Below are positions 7,431 through 16,961 of a DNA stretch of 64,000 nucleotides, one piece after another. Origin of the DNA: Thauera sp. JM12B12 (GTDB lineage Bacteria > Pseudomonadota > Gammaproteobacteria > Burkholderiales > Rhodocyclaceae); contig NZ_CP154859.1 in NCBI RefSeq assembly GCF_039614725.1, positions 3,720,001 through 3,784,000 of the forward strand. Reading direction: 5' to 3'. Position 1 is the stretch's first letter, and each line of letters starts with the position of its first letter. Under the pieces are notes generated by a model. The model was not told the DNA's origin, made no database searches, and saw nothing but the letters and a program-made list of their open reading frames with translations. The position numbers and the translations under genes were made by a program.

Positions 7431-9536
7431 ATGGGACTGAAACTGTTCGCCAGCAAGAAAGCCTCCACCGAGGCGTCCGGCATGGACTCCGCAACCATCA
7501 TCGAGACCACCCCGCGCGCCGCCGCGCCGGCCGCGAGCGTCGGCGCATCCGCCGGCAAGCTGCGCGGCCTGGGCGCGCTGTTCGTGCTGTTCGCTGCCGC
7601 GAGCGCCGGCCTGCTCGTCTACCAGACCCGCGAATCGGCCCTTGCCGCGCTCCAGGTGAGCGCCGCCAGCGAACTGCAGACCTTGTCGCAGCAGATCGCC
7701 AAGTCCGCACAGCTGGTGCGCGGCGGCAATGCCCCCGCGATCGGCGAGCTCGAGCAGACGCGCACCCGCTTCGGCGAACTGCTGCAGACCCTTGAGACCG
7801 GCGGCAGCTTCGCCGGCGACATGCTGCCGCCGGTCCCCGCTCCTGCGCGGGCAGCGCTCGCCACGCTCGGCGACACCTGGAAGCAGACGGCCGCCAGCAC
7901 CGGCCAGCTCGTCGAGCACGGGCAGACCTTCGTCACCCTCGCGACCGCGGTCGACACGCTCAACGCTTCCAGCGTCCCGCTCCTCGAGAGCAGCGACCGC
8001 CTGGTGCGCAGCCTGCTCGCCAGCGGCGGCGAGGCCGACACCGTCGCCGCGGCCTACGGCGTGATCAGCCACGCGCAGCGCGCCACCGCGCACGCCAACG
8101 CGCTCATGCTGGCCGAGGAGGCCGAGCCCGCGATCGCCACCGCGCTCGCCGCCGACACCGACCGCCTGCGCGCCCTCGTCGCCGCGCTCGTCCAGCGCAG
8201 CGCCGGCACCGCACACCGCGAGCTGGCCGCCAACATCGAGGCCGGCGCCGGCTCCACCCTGCTCGCCGCCAACGACATCGTCGCCAGCGCCGCGCCGCTG
8301 CTGCAGGCCAAGGAAGCCGCCACCCGGATCATCCGCGACTCGGCTTCGCTGCTCGACGGCAGCGCGGCGGTCAGCGCGGCCCTCACGCGCGGCGCCGGCG
8401 GCTTCGGCACGCTGCACCTCGCCGCGGCCCTGAGCGCCGTGCTCGCCCTGCTCTCGCTGCTGCAGATGGCGCGCACTTACGGCGCCGACGTGGCCGTGCG
8501 CCGACGCGAGAGCGAGCAGCAGCGCCAGCAGGCGGAAGACGAGCGCAACCTCACCCAGCAGGCGATCCTGCGCCTGATGAACGAGATGGGTGACCTCGCC
8601 GACGGCGACCTCACCATCCGCGCCACCGTCACCGAGGACATCACCGGCGCGATCGCCGACTCGGTCAACTACACCATCGAGGAGCTCTCGGTGCTGGTGC
8701 GCCGCATCAACGACGCCGCCACGCGCGTGACCGCCGCCACCGAGTCCGCCCGGCGCACCTCCACCGAGCTGCTCGCCGCCACCGAGCGCCAGTCGCAGGA
8801 GATCGAGGAGGCGGGCGCCTCCGCCGAACGCATGGCGCTGTCGATGACCGAGTCCTCCGAGCGGGCGCTGCAGTCGGCCCAGGTCGCGCGCCGCTCGCTC
8901 GACGCCGCGCGCAAGGGCGCGGACGCGGTGGAGAACACCATCCGTGGCATGAACGACATCCGCGCCCAGATCCAGGAGACCGCCAAGCGCATCAAGCGCC
9001 TCGGCGAGTCCTCGCAGGAGATCGGCGAGATCGTCGAGCTCATCTCCGACATCACCGAGCAGACCAACGTACTCGCCCTCAACGCCGCCATCCAGGCCGC
9101 CTCGGCCGGTGAAGCCGGTCGCGGCTTCACCGTCGTGGCCGAAGAGGTGCAGCGCCTGGCCGAACGCTCGGCCGAGGCCACCAAGCAGATCGCCGCCATC
9201 GTCAAGACCATCCAGACCGACACCCAGGACGCCGTCGGCGCGATGGAGAACGCCACCCGCAACGTGGTCGAGGGCGCCCAGCTCTCCGACGCCGCGGGCC
9301 AGGCGCTGGCCGAGATCGGCCAGGTATCGACAGAGACGGCGCAGCTGATCGAACGGATCTCGGCCGACACCCAGGACCAGGCCGCGACCGCCGGGCGCGT
9401 GGCGGCGACGATGAAGGACATCCTCGCGGTGACCGAGCAGACCTCGCTCGGCACCCGCCAGACCGCGGTATCGATCGGCCAGCTCGCCGAACTCGCCGTC
9501 GAGCTGAAGGGCTCGGTGTCGGGCTTCAAGGTCTGA
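7431..9536 (+). CDS. pilJ: Pilus methyl-accepting chemotaxis protein PilJ
   Basis: PilJ is the transmembrane receptor of the Pil-Chp system. The chosen ATG gives 701 residues starting M-G-L-K-L-F; the frame is open further upstream, but that part overlaps pilI. A cytoplasmic leader of about 43 residues precedes membrane segment 1 (44-63). A periplasmic sensing region of about 260 residues and membrane segment 2 (about 325-350) follow, then a HAMP domain. The signalling hairpin tip is near residues 541-575 and contains [13 protein letters not shown] and [12 protein letters not shown]. It ends 26 bp before chpA. Confidence 0.94.
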   Translation: MGLKLFASKKASTEASGMDSATIIETTPRAAAPAASVGASAGKLRGLGALFVLFAAASAGLLVYQTRESALAALQVSAASELQTLSQQIAKSAQLVRGGNAPAIGELEQTRTRFGELLQTLETGGSFAGDMLPPVPAPARAALATLGDTWKQTAASTGQLVEHGQTFVTLATAVDTLNASSVPLLESSDRLVRSLLASGGEADTVAAAYGVISHAQRATAHANALMLAEEAEPAIATALAADTDRLRALVAALVQRSAGTAHRELAANIEAGAGSTLLAANDIVASAAPLLQAKEAATRIIRDSASLLDGSAAVSAALTRGAGGFGTLHLAAALSAVLALLSLLQMARTYGADVAVRRRESEQQRQQAEDERNLTQQAILRLMNEMGDLADGDLTIRATVTEDITGAIADSVNYTIEELSVLVRRINDAATRVTAATESARRTSTELLAATERQSQEIEEAGASAERMALSMTESSERALQSAQVARRSLDAARKGADAVENTIRGMNDIRAQIQETAKRIKRLGESSQEIGEIVELISDITEQTNVLALNAAIQAASAGEAGRGFTVVAEEVQRLAERSAEATKQIAAIVKTIQTDTQDAVGAMENATRNVVEGAQLSDAAGQALAEIGQVSTETAQLIERISADTQDQAATAGRVAATMKDILAVTEQTSLGTRQTAVSIGQLAELAVELKGSVSGFKV

Positions 9537-9562
9537 GCCGGCGGTTGCGGGGAGCGACCAGC

Positions 9563-12500
9563 ATGACACACGCCAACGAACCGGACCTGGGTCCGCTGAC
9601 CTGGGTCAAGGGCGAGATCGACGCGGCGCTGGAGCGGGCCCGCGAGGCGCTCGCGCAGGGCGACGCGGGCAGCGATGGAGCGGGTCTGCAATTCGCCCAG
9701 ACCCATGTGCACCAGGTACGCGGCGCGCTCGCCATCGTCGGGCTCGACGGCCTGACCCAGTTCACCGACATGCTCGAGCAGCTGCTCGGCGAGATGAGCC
9801 GCGAGGTCGTGCCTGCCGACGCTGCCCGGCGCGCGCTGGCGCGACGCGCGCTGGCGGTGATCGGCAACTATCTCGAGGAACTCGCCCACGGCGCGCCGGA
9901 CCAGGCGCTGCGGCTGGCGGACGCCTACATGGAGCTGGCGGCCGCCCGCGGGCAGAAGGACGTCAGTCCGGCCGACCTCTTCCACCCCGACCTCACGCGC
10001 CGTCCGCCCGCACGCGCGGCAAGCGCCGCCACACCGGATGACGTGCACGCCGCGCTGCGCGGCGCGCGCACCCGCTTCGAACGCGGCCTGCTCGACTGGC
10101 TGCGCAAGGGTAGCGCCGGCGGGGGCGCGCGCACCATGCGCGAGGCCATCGCCGAAGTCGAGGCGCTGCAGCCGACGCCCGCCGCACGCGTGCTGTGGTG
10201 GGCGAGCCTGGCCTTCTACGATGCGCTGATCGAAGGCAGCCTGGCCCCAGAGCCGGCGGTCAAACGTCTGTGCACCCAGATCGACGCCCAGTTCCGCCGC
10301 CTGCTCTCCGGCACACCCACGGTCCCCGACCGCCTGCTGCGCGAGCTGCTCTACCAGATCGCACGCTGCCCGGCGCACACCGAGCAGCAACGCGCCGTGC
10401 ACGCCTGCTGGCAGCTCGACGCCCTGTTGCCCGAGGCGGGCCTGGGGGTGAGCGGCACGCCGAGCGCCCCCCTGCTCGACACGCTCCAGCGCCAGCTCGG
10501 CGCCGCGCGCGCGCACTGGGACGACTTCTGCGCCGGCACCGCGGTCGCCCTCGCGCACTTCGAGGACGCCCTCGCCGCGATGGAGGCCCCGGCGGCAGCG
10601 CTCGCGCGCCCGCGCGCTCAGGCGCTGGTCGCAGCGCTGCTCGAGTTCGCGCGCTGGCTGCGGCGCGACCCGCTGCAGTTTGCCGACGCCGCCGCGATGG
10701 AGGTCGCCACCGCGCTGCTGCTGCTCGAGGCCGGACTCGAGCGCCGCCCCCCCGACCCGGGCTTCGCTGCCCGCGTGGACGCCATGGTGGAGCGCCTGCA
10801 CGCGCTGCAGCGCGGCGAAACGCCGAGCGTCGAGGCCGGCGATGCGGTACGTGCCGGTGCCGCGCCGGCCGCGGAGAAGGCCCTGCTCGAGCAGCTGTCG
10901 AAGGAGATGCTGGTCAGCCTCGGCCACGTCGAACAGGCGCTCGACGGCTTCTTCCGCAACCCCAGCCGGCGCGAGCCGTTGCTGCAACTGCACCAACCCC
11001 TGCAGCAGATCGTCGGCGCGCTCAGCGTGCTGGGTGAAACCGATGCGCTCGCGCTGGTGCGTGACGCGGCGGTCAGGATCGCCGGTCTCGCGCGCGAGGA
11101 CAGCACCGCCGGGCAGGCCGAGTTCGAGGCCCTCGCCCACCAGCTGTCCGCACTCGGCTTCCACATCGAGGCACTGCCCCGCGGCGGCGCGCCGCTGCAA
11201 GACCTGCTCGGGGCGCGCCCGACCACGGCGGCGGCACCCGAGCTGCCCACCCCCGAGCTGCCCGCGCCTGACCTCGCCGCACCCGAACTCGCTGCGCCCG
11301 AACTCGCTGCGCCCGAACTCGCTGCGCCCGACTTCGCTGCGCCCGACCTCGTTCCGACCGAAGCGGTCGTCGAGCCCGTCGTCGCCCCGCTCGCCGAGCC
11401 CCTCTTCGAGCCGCTTTTCGAGCCCATCGGCGAGTCCCTTTCCGAGTCCCCCCCTGACGAGCTCCCCGAGATTCTCGTGGACGCGGAAGCCTTTGCGGAT
11501 GCCGCAGGGCCCCAGCCGCAGCCCTTCGACAGCGAGGCGACCCGGCCCGAGGACTTCATGGCCACGGCGAACGATTCCGCCGCACCCGAAGCCGCTCCCG
11601 CATTCGACGAGCCTTCCGCCCCGGGCGCCGGCGAGGACCTCGAACTCGAGCTCATCGAGACCCTGGAAGAGCTCGAGCCCACCGCCGAAGCGCCCGCGCT
11701 GCCACGGCTCACCGCGACGGACGCTGCGGCGCCTGCGGCCCCGCCCGCCGCGACCGCGCAGGCCGATGCGGGGATCGACGCCGAACTGCTCGCGATCTTC
11801 ATCGAGGAGGCGGTCGACGTCCTCGCCACCGTCGCCACGCAGCTCCAGACCCTGCGCGCCGATCCGCGGGCGAACGAGGCTCTGGTGACGATCCGCCGCG
11901 GCTTCCACACGCTCAAGGGCAGCGGGCGCATGGTCGGCCTGGCCGAACTGGGCGAGACCGCCTGGGCCGTCGAGCAGACGCTCAACCGCTGGCTGCAGCT
12001 CGACTGGACGATCACCGCCCCGCTGCTCGACTTCATCGCGATGGGCCACGAGGTGTTCTCCGCGTGGGTCGCCCGGCTGCAGGCGGGCGACCCACGCGGG
12101 GTGGACGACGAGGCCCTGCTCGCCGAGGCCGCACGCCTGCGCGAAGCGGACACCGCGCCCGTGGCCCCCGCGCCCGCCCCGGCAACGGCAGCGGAGGCCG
12201 CGCTCCCCGAGATCCCCGCACCGGAGGCCGCGGCAGAGACCGAAGGCGAATCGGCGCCCGAAGCCACGGCGAGCGAACTGCTGATCGAGAGCGCGGACTT
12301 CGTCATCGAGGGCGAACTCGGTTTCGCCGCGCCCCCGGAAGCGGAGTCGCCTCTGCTGGCGACCGAGCCGGCGGGCGCGACCGGCGAACCGGGCGCGAAG
12401 GCCAGCGACGAGGCCCCTGCCGGAGACGACGCGACGCCCCCCCCGGAGGCGCCAGCGACCGCAGCGCCCGCGTACGTGCCCGAGGCCGCCGAGGTCGAGC

Positions 12501-15445
12501 CCCCCGACTCGATCCGGATCGGCGACGTCGAACTCTCGCGCGCGCTCTACGAACTCTATTGCAGCGAAGCCCGCCAGCATCTCGACACCCTGGCCGACGA
12601 ACTGCGCCAGCTCGCCGCCAACCCGCGTCCGCCCGCGAAGGCAGCGCTGCGGGCAGCGCATACGCTCGCCGGAATCTCCGGCACGGCACGCTTGCCCGCG
12701 CCCCACCAGCTTGGACGCGCCCTCGAGCATGCGATGGAGCGCCTGGCCGAACGCGCAGCGATCGCCCAGCCGGGGCAGCTCGAGCGCTTCGACCAGGCCG
12801 TACGCGCCCTCGAGGCCATGCTCGGCGACGTGCTCGCGGCCCGCCTGCCGGCGCCGCAACCGGAGCTCATCGCCGCACTCGAAGCCGCAGACGACCTGCC
12901 CTGCGACGCGCCCCCCGCGACCGCACCCGCTGCCGAACGGGCATACACGGCGGCGGGAGCCCCCGCGCCCGAGCCGGAGGACCTGCTCGAAGCGGATTTC
13001 GTGACCGACCTCGAGACCGAGGCCGCGCCCGAGTTCGGCGCCAGCCTCGAGACCAACCTCGAAACCGACTTCGAAACCGCCGTCACCTCCGACCTCGAAG
13101 CCGAGTTCGAGCCCCTCGCGGAAGGCAGCGCCTGGGCGCCCGCCGAAGCGCGCCGACCGACTGAAGCGGAGGCCGCGGCCGAATCCGCCCCGGCCGTCAG
13201 CGATGACATCGATCACGACCTGCTGCCGATCTTCCTCGAGGAAGCCGCCGAGACCCTGACCGAACTCCACGCCCTGCTGCGCCGCTGGCGCGACGAACCG
13301 GACGCGGCCGATGCCTCCCGGCAGGTCGCACGCCTGCTGCACTCGCTCAAGGGCAGCGCGCGCATGGCCGGCGCGATGAGCCTGGGCGCACACCTGCACC
13401 AGCTCGAGTCGCAGCTCGAGGACGGCCTGTCGACTCGGCAGGCGGCCGCAGTCCTCGCCGACACGCTCGCCCATGGCCTCGATCGCTGCGAGCAGATGAT
13501 CGACACCCTCGCGCTCGGCGAGCGCGCAGCCCCCGCCGCCGCGTCGCAGCCCGCCACGAGCGCGAAGACCGGCGCCGGAGCGGCGGCCGCCCAAGGGGAC
13601 GACGCCGAGTCGCTCGCCAGCCCGACGCTGCGCGTGCGCGCGGAGCGGGTCGACCGCTTCGTGAACCAGGCCGGCGAGATCGGCGTCGCCCGCAGCCGCA
13701 TCGATGGCGAGCTGCGCACGCTGCGCCGCTCGCTGCTCGACCTCACCGAGAACGTCATCCGCCTGCGCAACCAGCTGCGCGAGGTCGAGATCCAGGCCGA
13801 AGTGCAGATGCAATCGCGCATCGCCCACGCCGGCGCGCATGCGGGCGACTTCGACCCGCTCGAGCTCGACCGCTACACCCGCCTGCAGGAGCTGACGCGG
13901 ATGATGGCGGAGAGCGTCAACGACGTGACCACCGTGCAGCAGAACCTGCTGCACAACCTCGACGGCGCCGACCTCGCGCTCAACAGCCAGGCGCGCATGG
14001 CCCGCGAACTGCAGCAGGGGCTGATGCAGGTGCGCATGCTGCCCTTCGACAGCCTCGCCAGCCGGCTCTACCGCGTGGTGCGGCAGAGCGCACGCGAGCT
14101 CGGCAAGCGCGCCACGCTCGACCTGCGCGGCGGCCGCATCGAGATCGACCGCAGCGTGCTCGAACAGATGGCCGCGCCGCTCGAACACCTGCTGCGCAAC
14201 GCGGTTGCCCACGGCATCGAGCCCCCTGCCGCACGCAGCGCCGCCGGCAAGCCCGAGACCGGCATCATCGAGCTCACGGTGAGCCAGGAAGGCAACGAGA
14301 TCGCGATCACGATCGCCGACGACGGCGCCGGGCTCGACCTCGAGCGCATCGCCGCCCGCGCCCGCGAGCGCGGGCTGCTCGGCGCCGACGAGCACCCCGA
14401 CGAGCGCCGCCTCACCAACCTCATCTTCGTCTCCGGCTTCAGCACAGCGACCGAGCTCTCTGCCGTCTCCGGACGCGGCGTCGGCATGGACGTGGTGAAG
14501 GCGCAGACCGCCGCCGCCGGCGGCCGGGTGGACGTGAGCAGCCGACGCGGCGAAGGCACGCGCTTCTCGATCCGCCTGCCGCTCACGCTCGCGGTCACCC
14601 AGGCGCTGCTCGTGCAGGGCGGCGGGCGCACCTGGGCGATCCCATCGAACATGGTCGTGCAGGCGATGGAGCTCAAGCCCGACGCCTTGCGCAGCATGCA
14701 GGAGGCGCACGGCATCGACTGGCAGGGCGAGCACTATCCCTACCGCTACCTGCCGCGCCTGCTCGGCGACCGCGAGGCGCGCCCGGAAGAGCAGCGCTAC
14801 AACTGGGTGCTGCTGCTGCGCGCCGGGGCACAGACCCTGGCCCTGCATGTGGATGGGCTACGCGGCAACCAGGAGATCATCGTCAAGAACGCCGGCCCGC
14901 AGCTCACCCGCATCGTCGGCATGACGGGCGCCACCGTGCTCGGCGACGGCGAGATCGTGCTGATCCTCAACCCGGTTGCACTCGCCAGCCGCGGCCTGGC
15001 CGAGGAGGTCGAGGGTCTGGGCCTGGACTCGCCCGCCGCCGAGGCGCCGCCGCCGCTGCACCTGCCGACGGTGATGGTGGTCGACGATTCGCTCACCGTG
15101 CGCAAGATCACCGGCCGCCTGCTCGAGCGCGAGGGCTACCGCGTGATCACCGCGAAGGACGGCGTCGATGCGCTCGAGCAGCTGCTCGACACCCTGCCCG
15201 ACGTCGTACTGTCGGACATCGAGATGCCGCGCATGGACGGCTTCGACCTCGTGCGCAACATCCGCGCAGACGCCCGCCTCGCCCATCTGCCGGTGATCAT
15301 GATCACCTCCCGGCTGGCCGAGAAGCACCGGCGCTACGCCGAGGAGGTCGGTGCCAACCACTACCTGGGCAAGCCGTATCAGGAAGAGGAGCTCCTGGAA
15401 CTGGTGGCGGGTTACACGCAGGGCCCCGCGCCGTCACCGCACTGA
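9563..15445 (+). CDS. chpA: Hybrid sensor histidine kinase ChpA/PilL of the Pil-Chp system
   Basis: This 1960-residue CheA-like kinase drives phosphate to PilG and PilH. The ATG at 9563 follows GGGGAGCGACC. Histidine-phosphotransfer-like modules occur around His50 (H-Q-V-R-G-A-L), His782 (H-T-L-K-G-S-G-R-M), His1033 (H-T-L-A-G-I-S-G) and His1260 (H-S-L-K-G-S-A-R-M); another degenerate one lies near residue 478. The dimerisation domain begins at about 1357. The ATPase domain has its N box near 1540-1553 and glycine boxes near 1586 and 1635. A CheW domain (about 1677-1810) and a receiver (about 1835-1955, phospho-accepting Asp1885) end the protein. Pro/Ala/Glu-rich linkers, including a PELAA tandem repeat, separate the modules. 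It is shorter than the roughly 2,500-residue Pseudomonas ChpA. Confidence 0.93.
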   Translation: MTHANEPDLGPLTWVKGEIDAALERAREALAQGDAGSDGAGLQFAQTHVHQVRGALAIVGLDGLTQFTDMLEQLLGEMSREVVPADAARRALARRALAVIGNYLEELAHGAPDQALRLADAYMELAAARGQKDVSPADLFHPDLTRRPPARAASAATPDDVHAALRGARTRFERGLLDWLRKGSAGGGARTMREAIAEVEALQPTPAARVLWWASLAFYDALIEGSLAPEPAVKRLCTQIDAQFRRLLSGTPTVPDRLLRELLYQIARCPAHTEQQRAVHACWQLDALLPEAGLGVSGTPSAPLLDTLQRQLGAARAHWDDFCAGTAVALAHFEDALAAMEAPAAALARPRAQALVAALLEFARWLRRDPLQFADAAAMEVATALLLLEAGLERRPPDPGFAARVDAMVERLHALQRGETPSVEAGDAVRAGAAPAAEKALLEQLSKEMLVSLGHVEQALDGFFRNPSRREPLLQLHQPLQQIVGALSVLGETDALALVRDAAVRIAGLAREDSTAGQAEFEALAHQLSALGFHIEALPRGGAPLQDLLGARPTTAAAPELPTPELPAPDLAAPELAAPELAAPELAAPDFAAPDLVPTEAVVEPVVAPLAEPLFEPLFEPIGESLSESPPDELPEILVDAEAFADAAGPQPQPFDSEATRPEDFMATANDSAAPEAAPAFDEPSAPGAGEDLELELIETLEELEPTAEAPALPRLTATDAAAPAAPPAATAQADAGIDAELLAIFIEEAVDVLATVATQLQTLRADPRANEALVTIRRGFHTLKGSGRMVGLAELGETAWAVEQTLNRWLQLDWTITAPLLDFIAMGHEVFSAWVARLQAGDPRGVDDEALLAEAARLREADTAPVAPAPAPATAAEAALPEIPAPEAAAETEGESAPEATASELLIESADFVIEGELGFAAPPEAESPLLATEPAGATGEPGAKASDEAPAGDDATPPPEAPATAAPAYVPEAAEVEPPDSIRIGDVELSRALYELYCSEARQHLDTLADELRQLAANPRPPAKAALRAAHTLAGISGTARLPAPHQLGRALEHAMERLAERAAIAQPGQLERFDQAVRALEAMLGDVLAARLPAPQPELIAALEAADDLPCDAPPATAPAAERAYTAAGAPAPEPEDLLEADFVTDLETEAAPEFGASLETNLETDFETAVTSDLEAEFEPLAEGSAWAPAEARRPTEAEAAAESAPAVSDDIDHDLLPIFLEEAAETLTELHALLRRWRDEPDAADASRQVARLLHSLKGSARMAGAMSLGAHLHQLESQLEDGLSTRQAAAVLADTLAHGLDRCEQMIDTLALGERAAPAAASQPATSAKTGAGAAAAQGDDAESLASPTLRVRAERVDRFVNQAGEIGVARSRIDGELRTLRRSLLDLTENVIRLRNQLREVEIQAEVQMQSRIAHAGAHAGDFDPLELDRYTRLQELTRMMAESVNDVTTVQQNLLHNLDGADLALNSQARMARELQQGLMQVRMLPFDSLASRLYRVVRQSARELGKRATLDLRGGRIEIDRSVLEQMAAPLEHLLRNAVAHGIEPPAARSAAGKPETGIIELTVSQEGNEIAITIADDGAGLDLERIAARARERGLLGADEHPDERRLTNLIFVSGFSTATELSAVSGRGVGMDVVKAQTAAAGGRVDVSSRRGEGTRFSIRLPLTLAVTQALLVQGGGRTWAIPSNMVVQAMELKPDALRSMQEAHGIDWQGEHYPYRYLPRLLGDREARPEEQRYNWVLLLRAGAQTLALHVDGLRGNQEIIVKNAGPQLTRIVGMTGATVLGDGEIVLILNPVALASRGLAEEVEGLGLDSPAAEAPPPLHLPTVMVVDDSLTVRKITGRLLEREGYRVITAKDGVDALEQLLDTLPDVVLSDIEMPRMDGFDLVRNIRADARLAHLPVIMITSRLAEKHRRYAEEVGANHYLGKPYQEEELLELVAGYTQGPAPSPH
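11237..11356 (+). repeat. Tandem 15-bp repeats inside chpA (PELAA units)
   Basis: The 15-mer CCCGAACTCGCTGCG occurs three times without change at 11282-11326. Two diverged units follow (to 11356) and about three precede them from 11237. It encodes P-E-L-A-A repeats in the linker before a phosphotransfer module. Unit length is a multiple of three, so copy-number change would alter linker length without shifting frame. Confidence 0.9.
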
Positions 15446-15506
15446 GCAGGCGCTTCGCTGCAGGCGCAGGGCTTCCCACGACCGCCCCCCGTGGGAGCGA
15501 CGGTCT

Positions 15507-15574
15507 GTGGGAGCGGGCTTGCCCGCGAACGTCGCGCTTGATCTTGCGCAATTCGCGGGCAAGCCCGCTCCCAC
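15507..15574. repeat. REP-like inverted repeat between convergent genes
   Basis: Two 23-bp arms at 15507-15529 and 15552-15574 are perfect reverse complements separated by 22 bp. Each arm contains GTGGGAGCGGGCTTGCCCGC, which is itself hairpin-forming and closely resembles the REP sequences known from pseudomonads. A truncated third arm start (GTGGGAGCGA) lies at 15491-15500. The element sits between the converging ends of chpA and the PatB gene and can act as a bidirectional terminator or mRNA stabiliser. A gyrase or RAYT role is possible but not shown. Confidence 0.85.
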
Positions 15575-15641
15575 GGTTCGCCCCCTCTCGCCCCGCCCCT
15601 CGTCCCCCCCTCGGCCCCCCTCGCCCTGACGCACGGTCCGA

Positions 15642-16802
15642 TCAGGCGCCCAAGGCGTGTGCCATGCGCGCCAGCGCCGCATCCAGCGTCGACCGCGGGC
15701 AACCAAAGTTCAGACGCACGAAGCCGGGCGCACCGAAGGCCGCCCCGTCCGACAGGCCAACGCCTGCGGCCTCGAAGAAGGCCGCCGGGTCGCTGAGGCC
15801 GCGCGCCGCCATCATCGCCCGACAATCGATCCAGGCCAGGTAGGTCGCCTCGGGCACCGCCATCGTCAGCCCGGGCATCGCCGCCACGGCCTCGACGACG
15901 CGGTCGCGGTTGGCGCGCAGGTAGTCGAGCAGCGCCCGGCGCCAGGCATCGCCGTCGCGATAGGCCGCCTCGGCCGCCACCATGCCGAGCACGTTCACAT
16001 GCGGGACGATGCCGCGCATCGCATGGCGGTAGCGCCGGCGCAGGGCGGCGTCGGGAATCACCGCGAAGGCACAGTAGAGCGCCGGGATGTTCCAGGTCTT
16101 GGACGGCGCCATCAGGGTGATCGTGCGGCCTGCGGTGGCTTCGTCGAGGGCCGCGAGCGGACGGTGCGGGCGGGCTGGGTCGAGCACCAGCCCGCAGTGG
16201 ATCTCGTCCGAGCACACCAGCAGGTCGTGGCGCGCGGCGAAGTCGGCCAGCCGGCGCAGTTCGGCATCGTCGAACACGCGGCCTACCGGGTTGTGCGGGC
16301 TGCACAGTAGCAACAGGCGGGTGGAAGGCGTGCAGGCGGCCTCGAGCGCGTCCCAGTCCCACTGCCAGCGCCCGTCGCGCAGCACGAGCTCGACGCGCTG
16401 CAGGACGCGGCCGGTGTGGGCGGGTGCGCCGAGGAAGGGCGGATACACCGGGGTGGCGGTGAGCACGCCGTCGCCGGGCTGGCCGGCGATCGCGCAGGCG
16501 AGGTTGAAGCCGGCGACGACACCGGGCAGCCACACCAGCCAGTCGGGCTGGATGGTCCAGCCGTGGTCGCGCTGCAGGCCGTCGACCACCGCGTCGATCA
16601 GGGACGGCCAGGCGTCGGTGTAACCGAACACGCCGTGGTCGATGCGCCGGTGCAGGGCGTCGATGACGACGGGCGGGGCGGCGAAGTCCATGTCGGCGAC
16701 CCACAACGGCAGCACGTCGCGGCCGGCGTAGCGGCCCCATTTCTCGCTCGGGAGGCTGCGGCGGTCGATGAGGCGGTCGAAGTCGAAGGCAGGGGCGGTC
16801 AT
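15642..16802 (-). CDS. PatB/MalY-family aminotransferase-fold C-S lyase
   Basis: This 386-residue fold-type I PLP enzyme matches the MalY/PatB family, whose members cleave cystathionine or cysteine to give a thiol or sulfide, pyruvate and ammonia. The N-terminal W-V-A-D-M-D-F motif and V-F-G-Y-T segment are family hallmarks. C-S-P-H-N-P-V-G-R and C-S-D-E-I-H-C are PLP contacts, and the Schiff-base lysine is in A-P-S-K-T-W-N-I-P. The ATG at 16802 gives a start at the expected place; a longer frame to 16928 adds unrelated residues. The gene is 159 bp downstream of phr. A true aminotransferase activity cannot be excluded. Confidence 0.85.
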   Translation of the reverse strand: MTAPAFDFDRLIDRRSLPSEKWGRYAGRDVLPLWVADMDFAAPPVVIDALHRRIDHGVFGYTDAWPSLIDAVVDGLQRDHGWTIQPDWLVWLPGVVAGFNLACAIAGQPGDGVLTATPVYPPFLGAPAHTGRVLQRVELVLRDGRWQWDWDALEAACTPSTRLLLLCSPHNPVGRVFDDAELRRLADFAARHDLLVCSDEIHCGLVLDPARPHRPLAALDEATAGRTITLMAPSKTWNIPALYCAFAVIPDAALRRRYRHAMRGIVPHVNVLGMVAAEAAYRDGDAWRRALLDYLRANRDRVVEAVAAMPGLTMAVPEATYLAWIDCRAMMAARGLSDPAAFFEAAGVGLSDGAAFGAPGFVRLNFGCPRSTLDAALARMAHALGA

Positions 16803-16961
16803 GGCGGGGCGTCCGGTGCGAGGTGACGGGGCGTCATTGTCCTGCATTCGGACGCGGACGAGGCGCTCGGGGGACGGCTGGCGCGGCTGCGATCCGCGCG
16901 GGAGCGGGGTGGCGGGCGCCGCCTGCACTCGCGGCCCTTCGTGGGCGGATGAACCGCGGCC

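Noticed and set aside
8669..14848. Very long open frame (2059 codons) on the strand opposite pilJ and chpA
   Set aside because: It mirrors a high-GC coding frame. Its translation is a low-complexity Arg/Gly/Leu-rich string without domains, and the plus strand holds clear Pil-Chp proteins.
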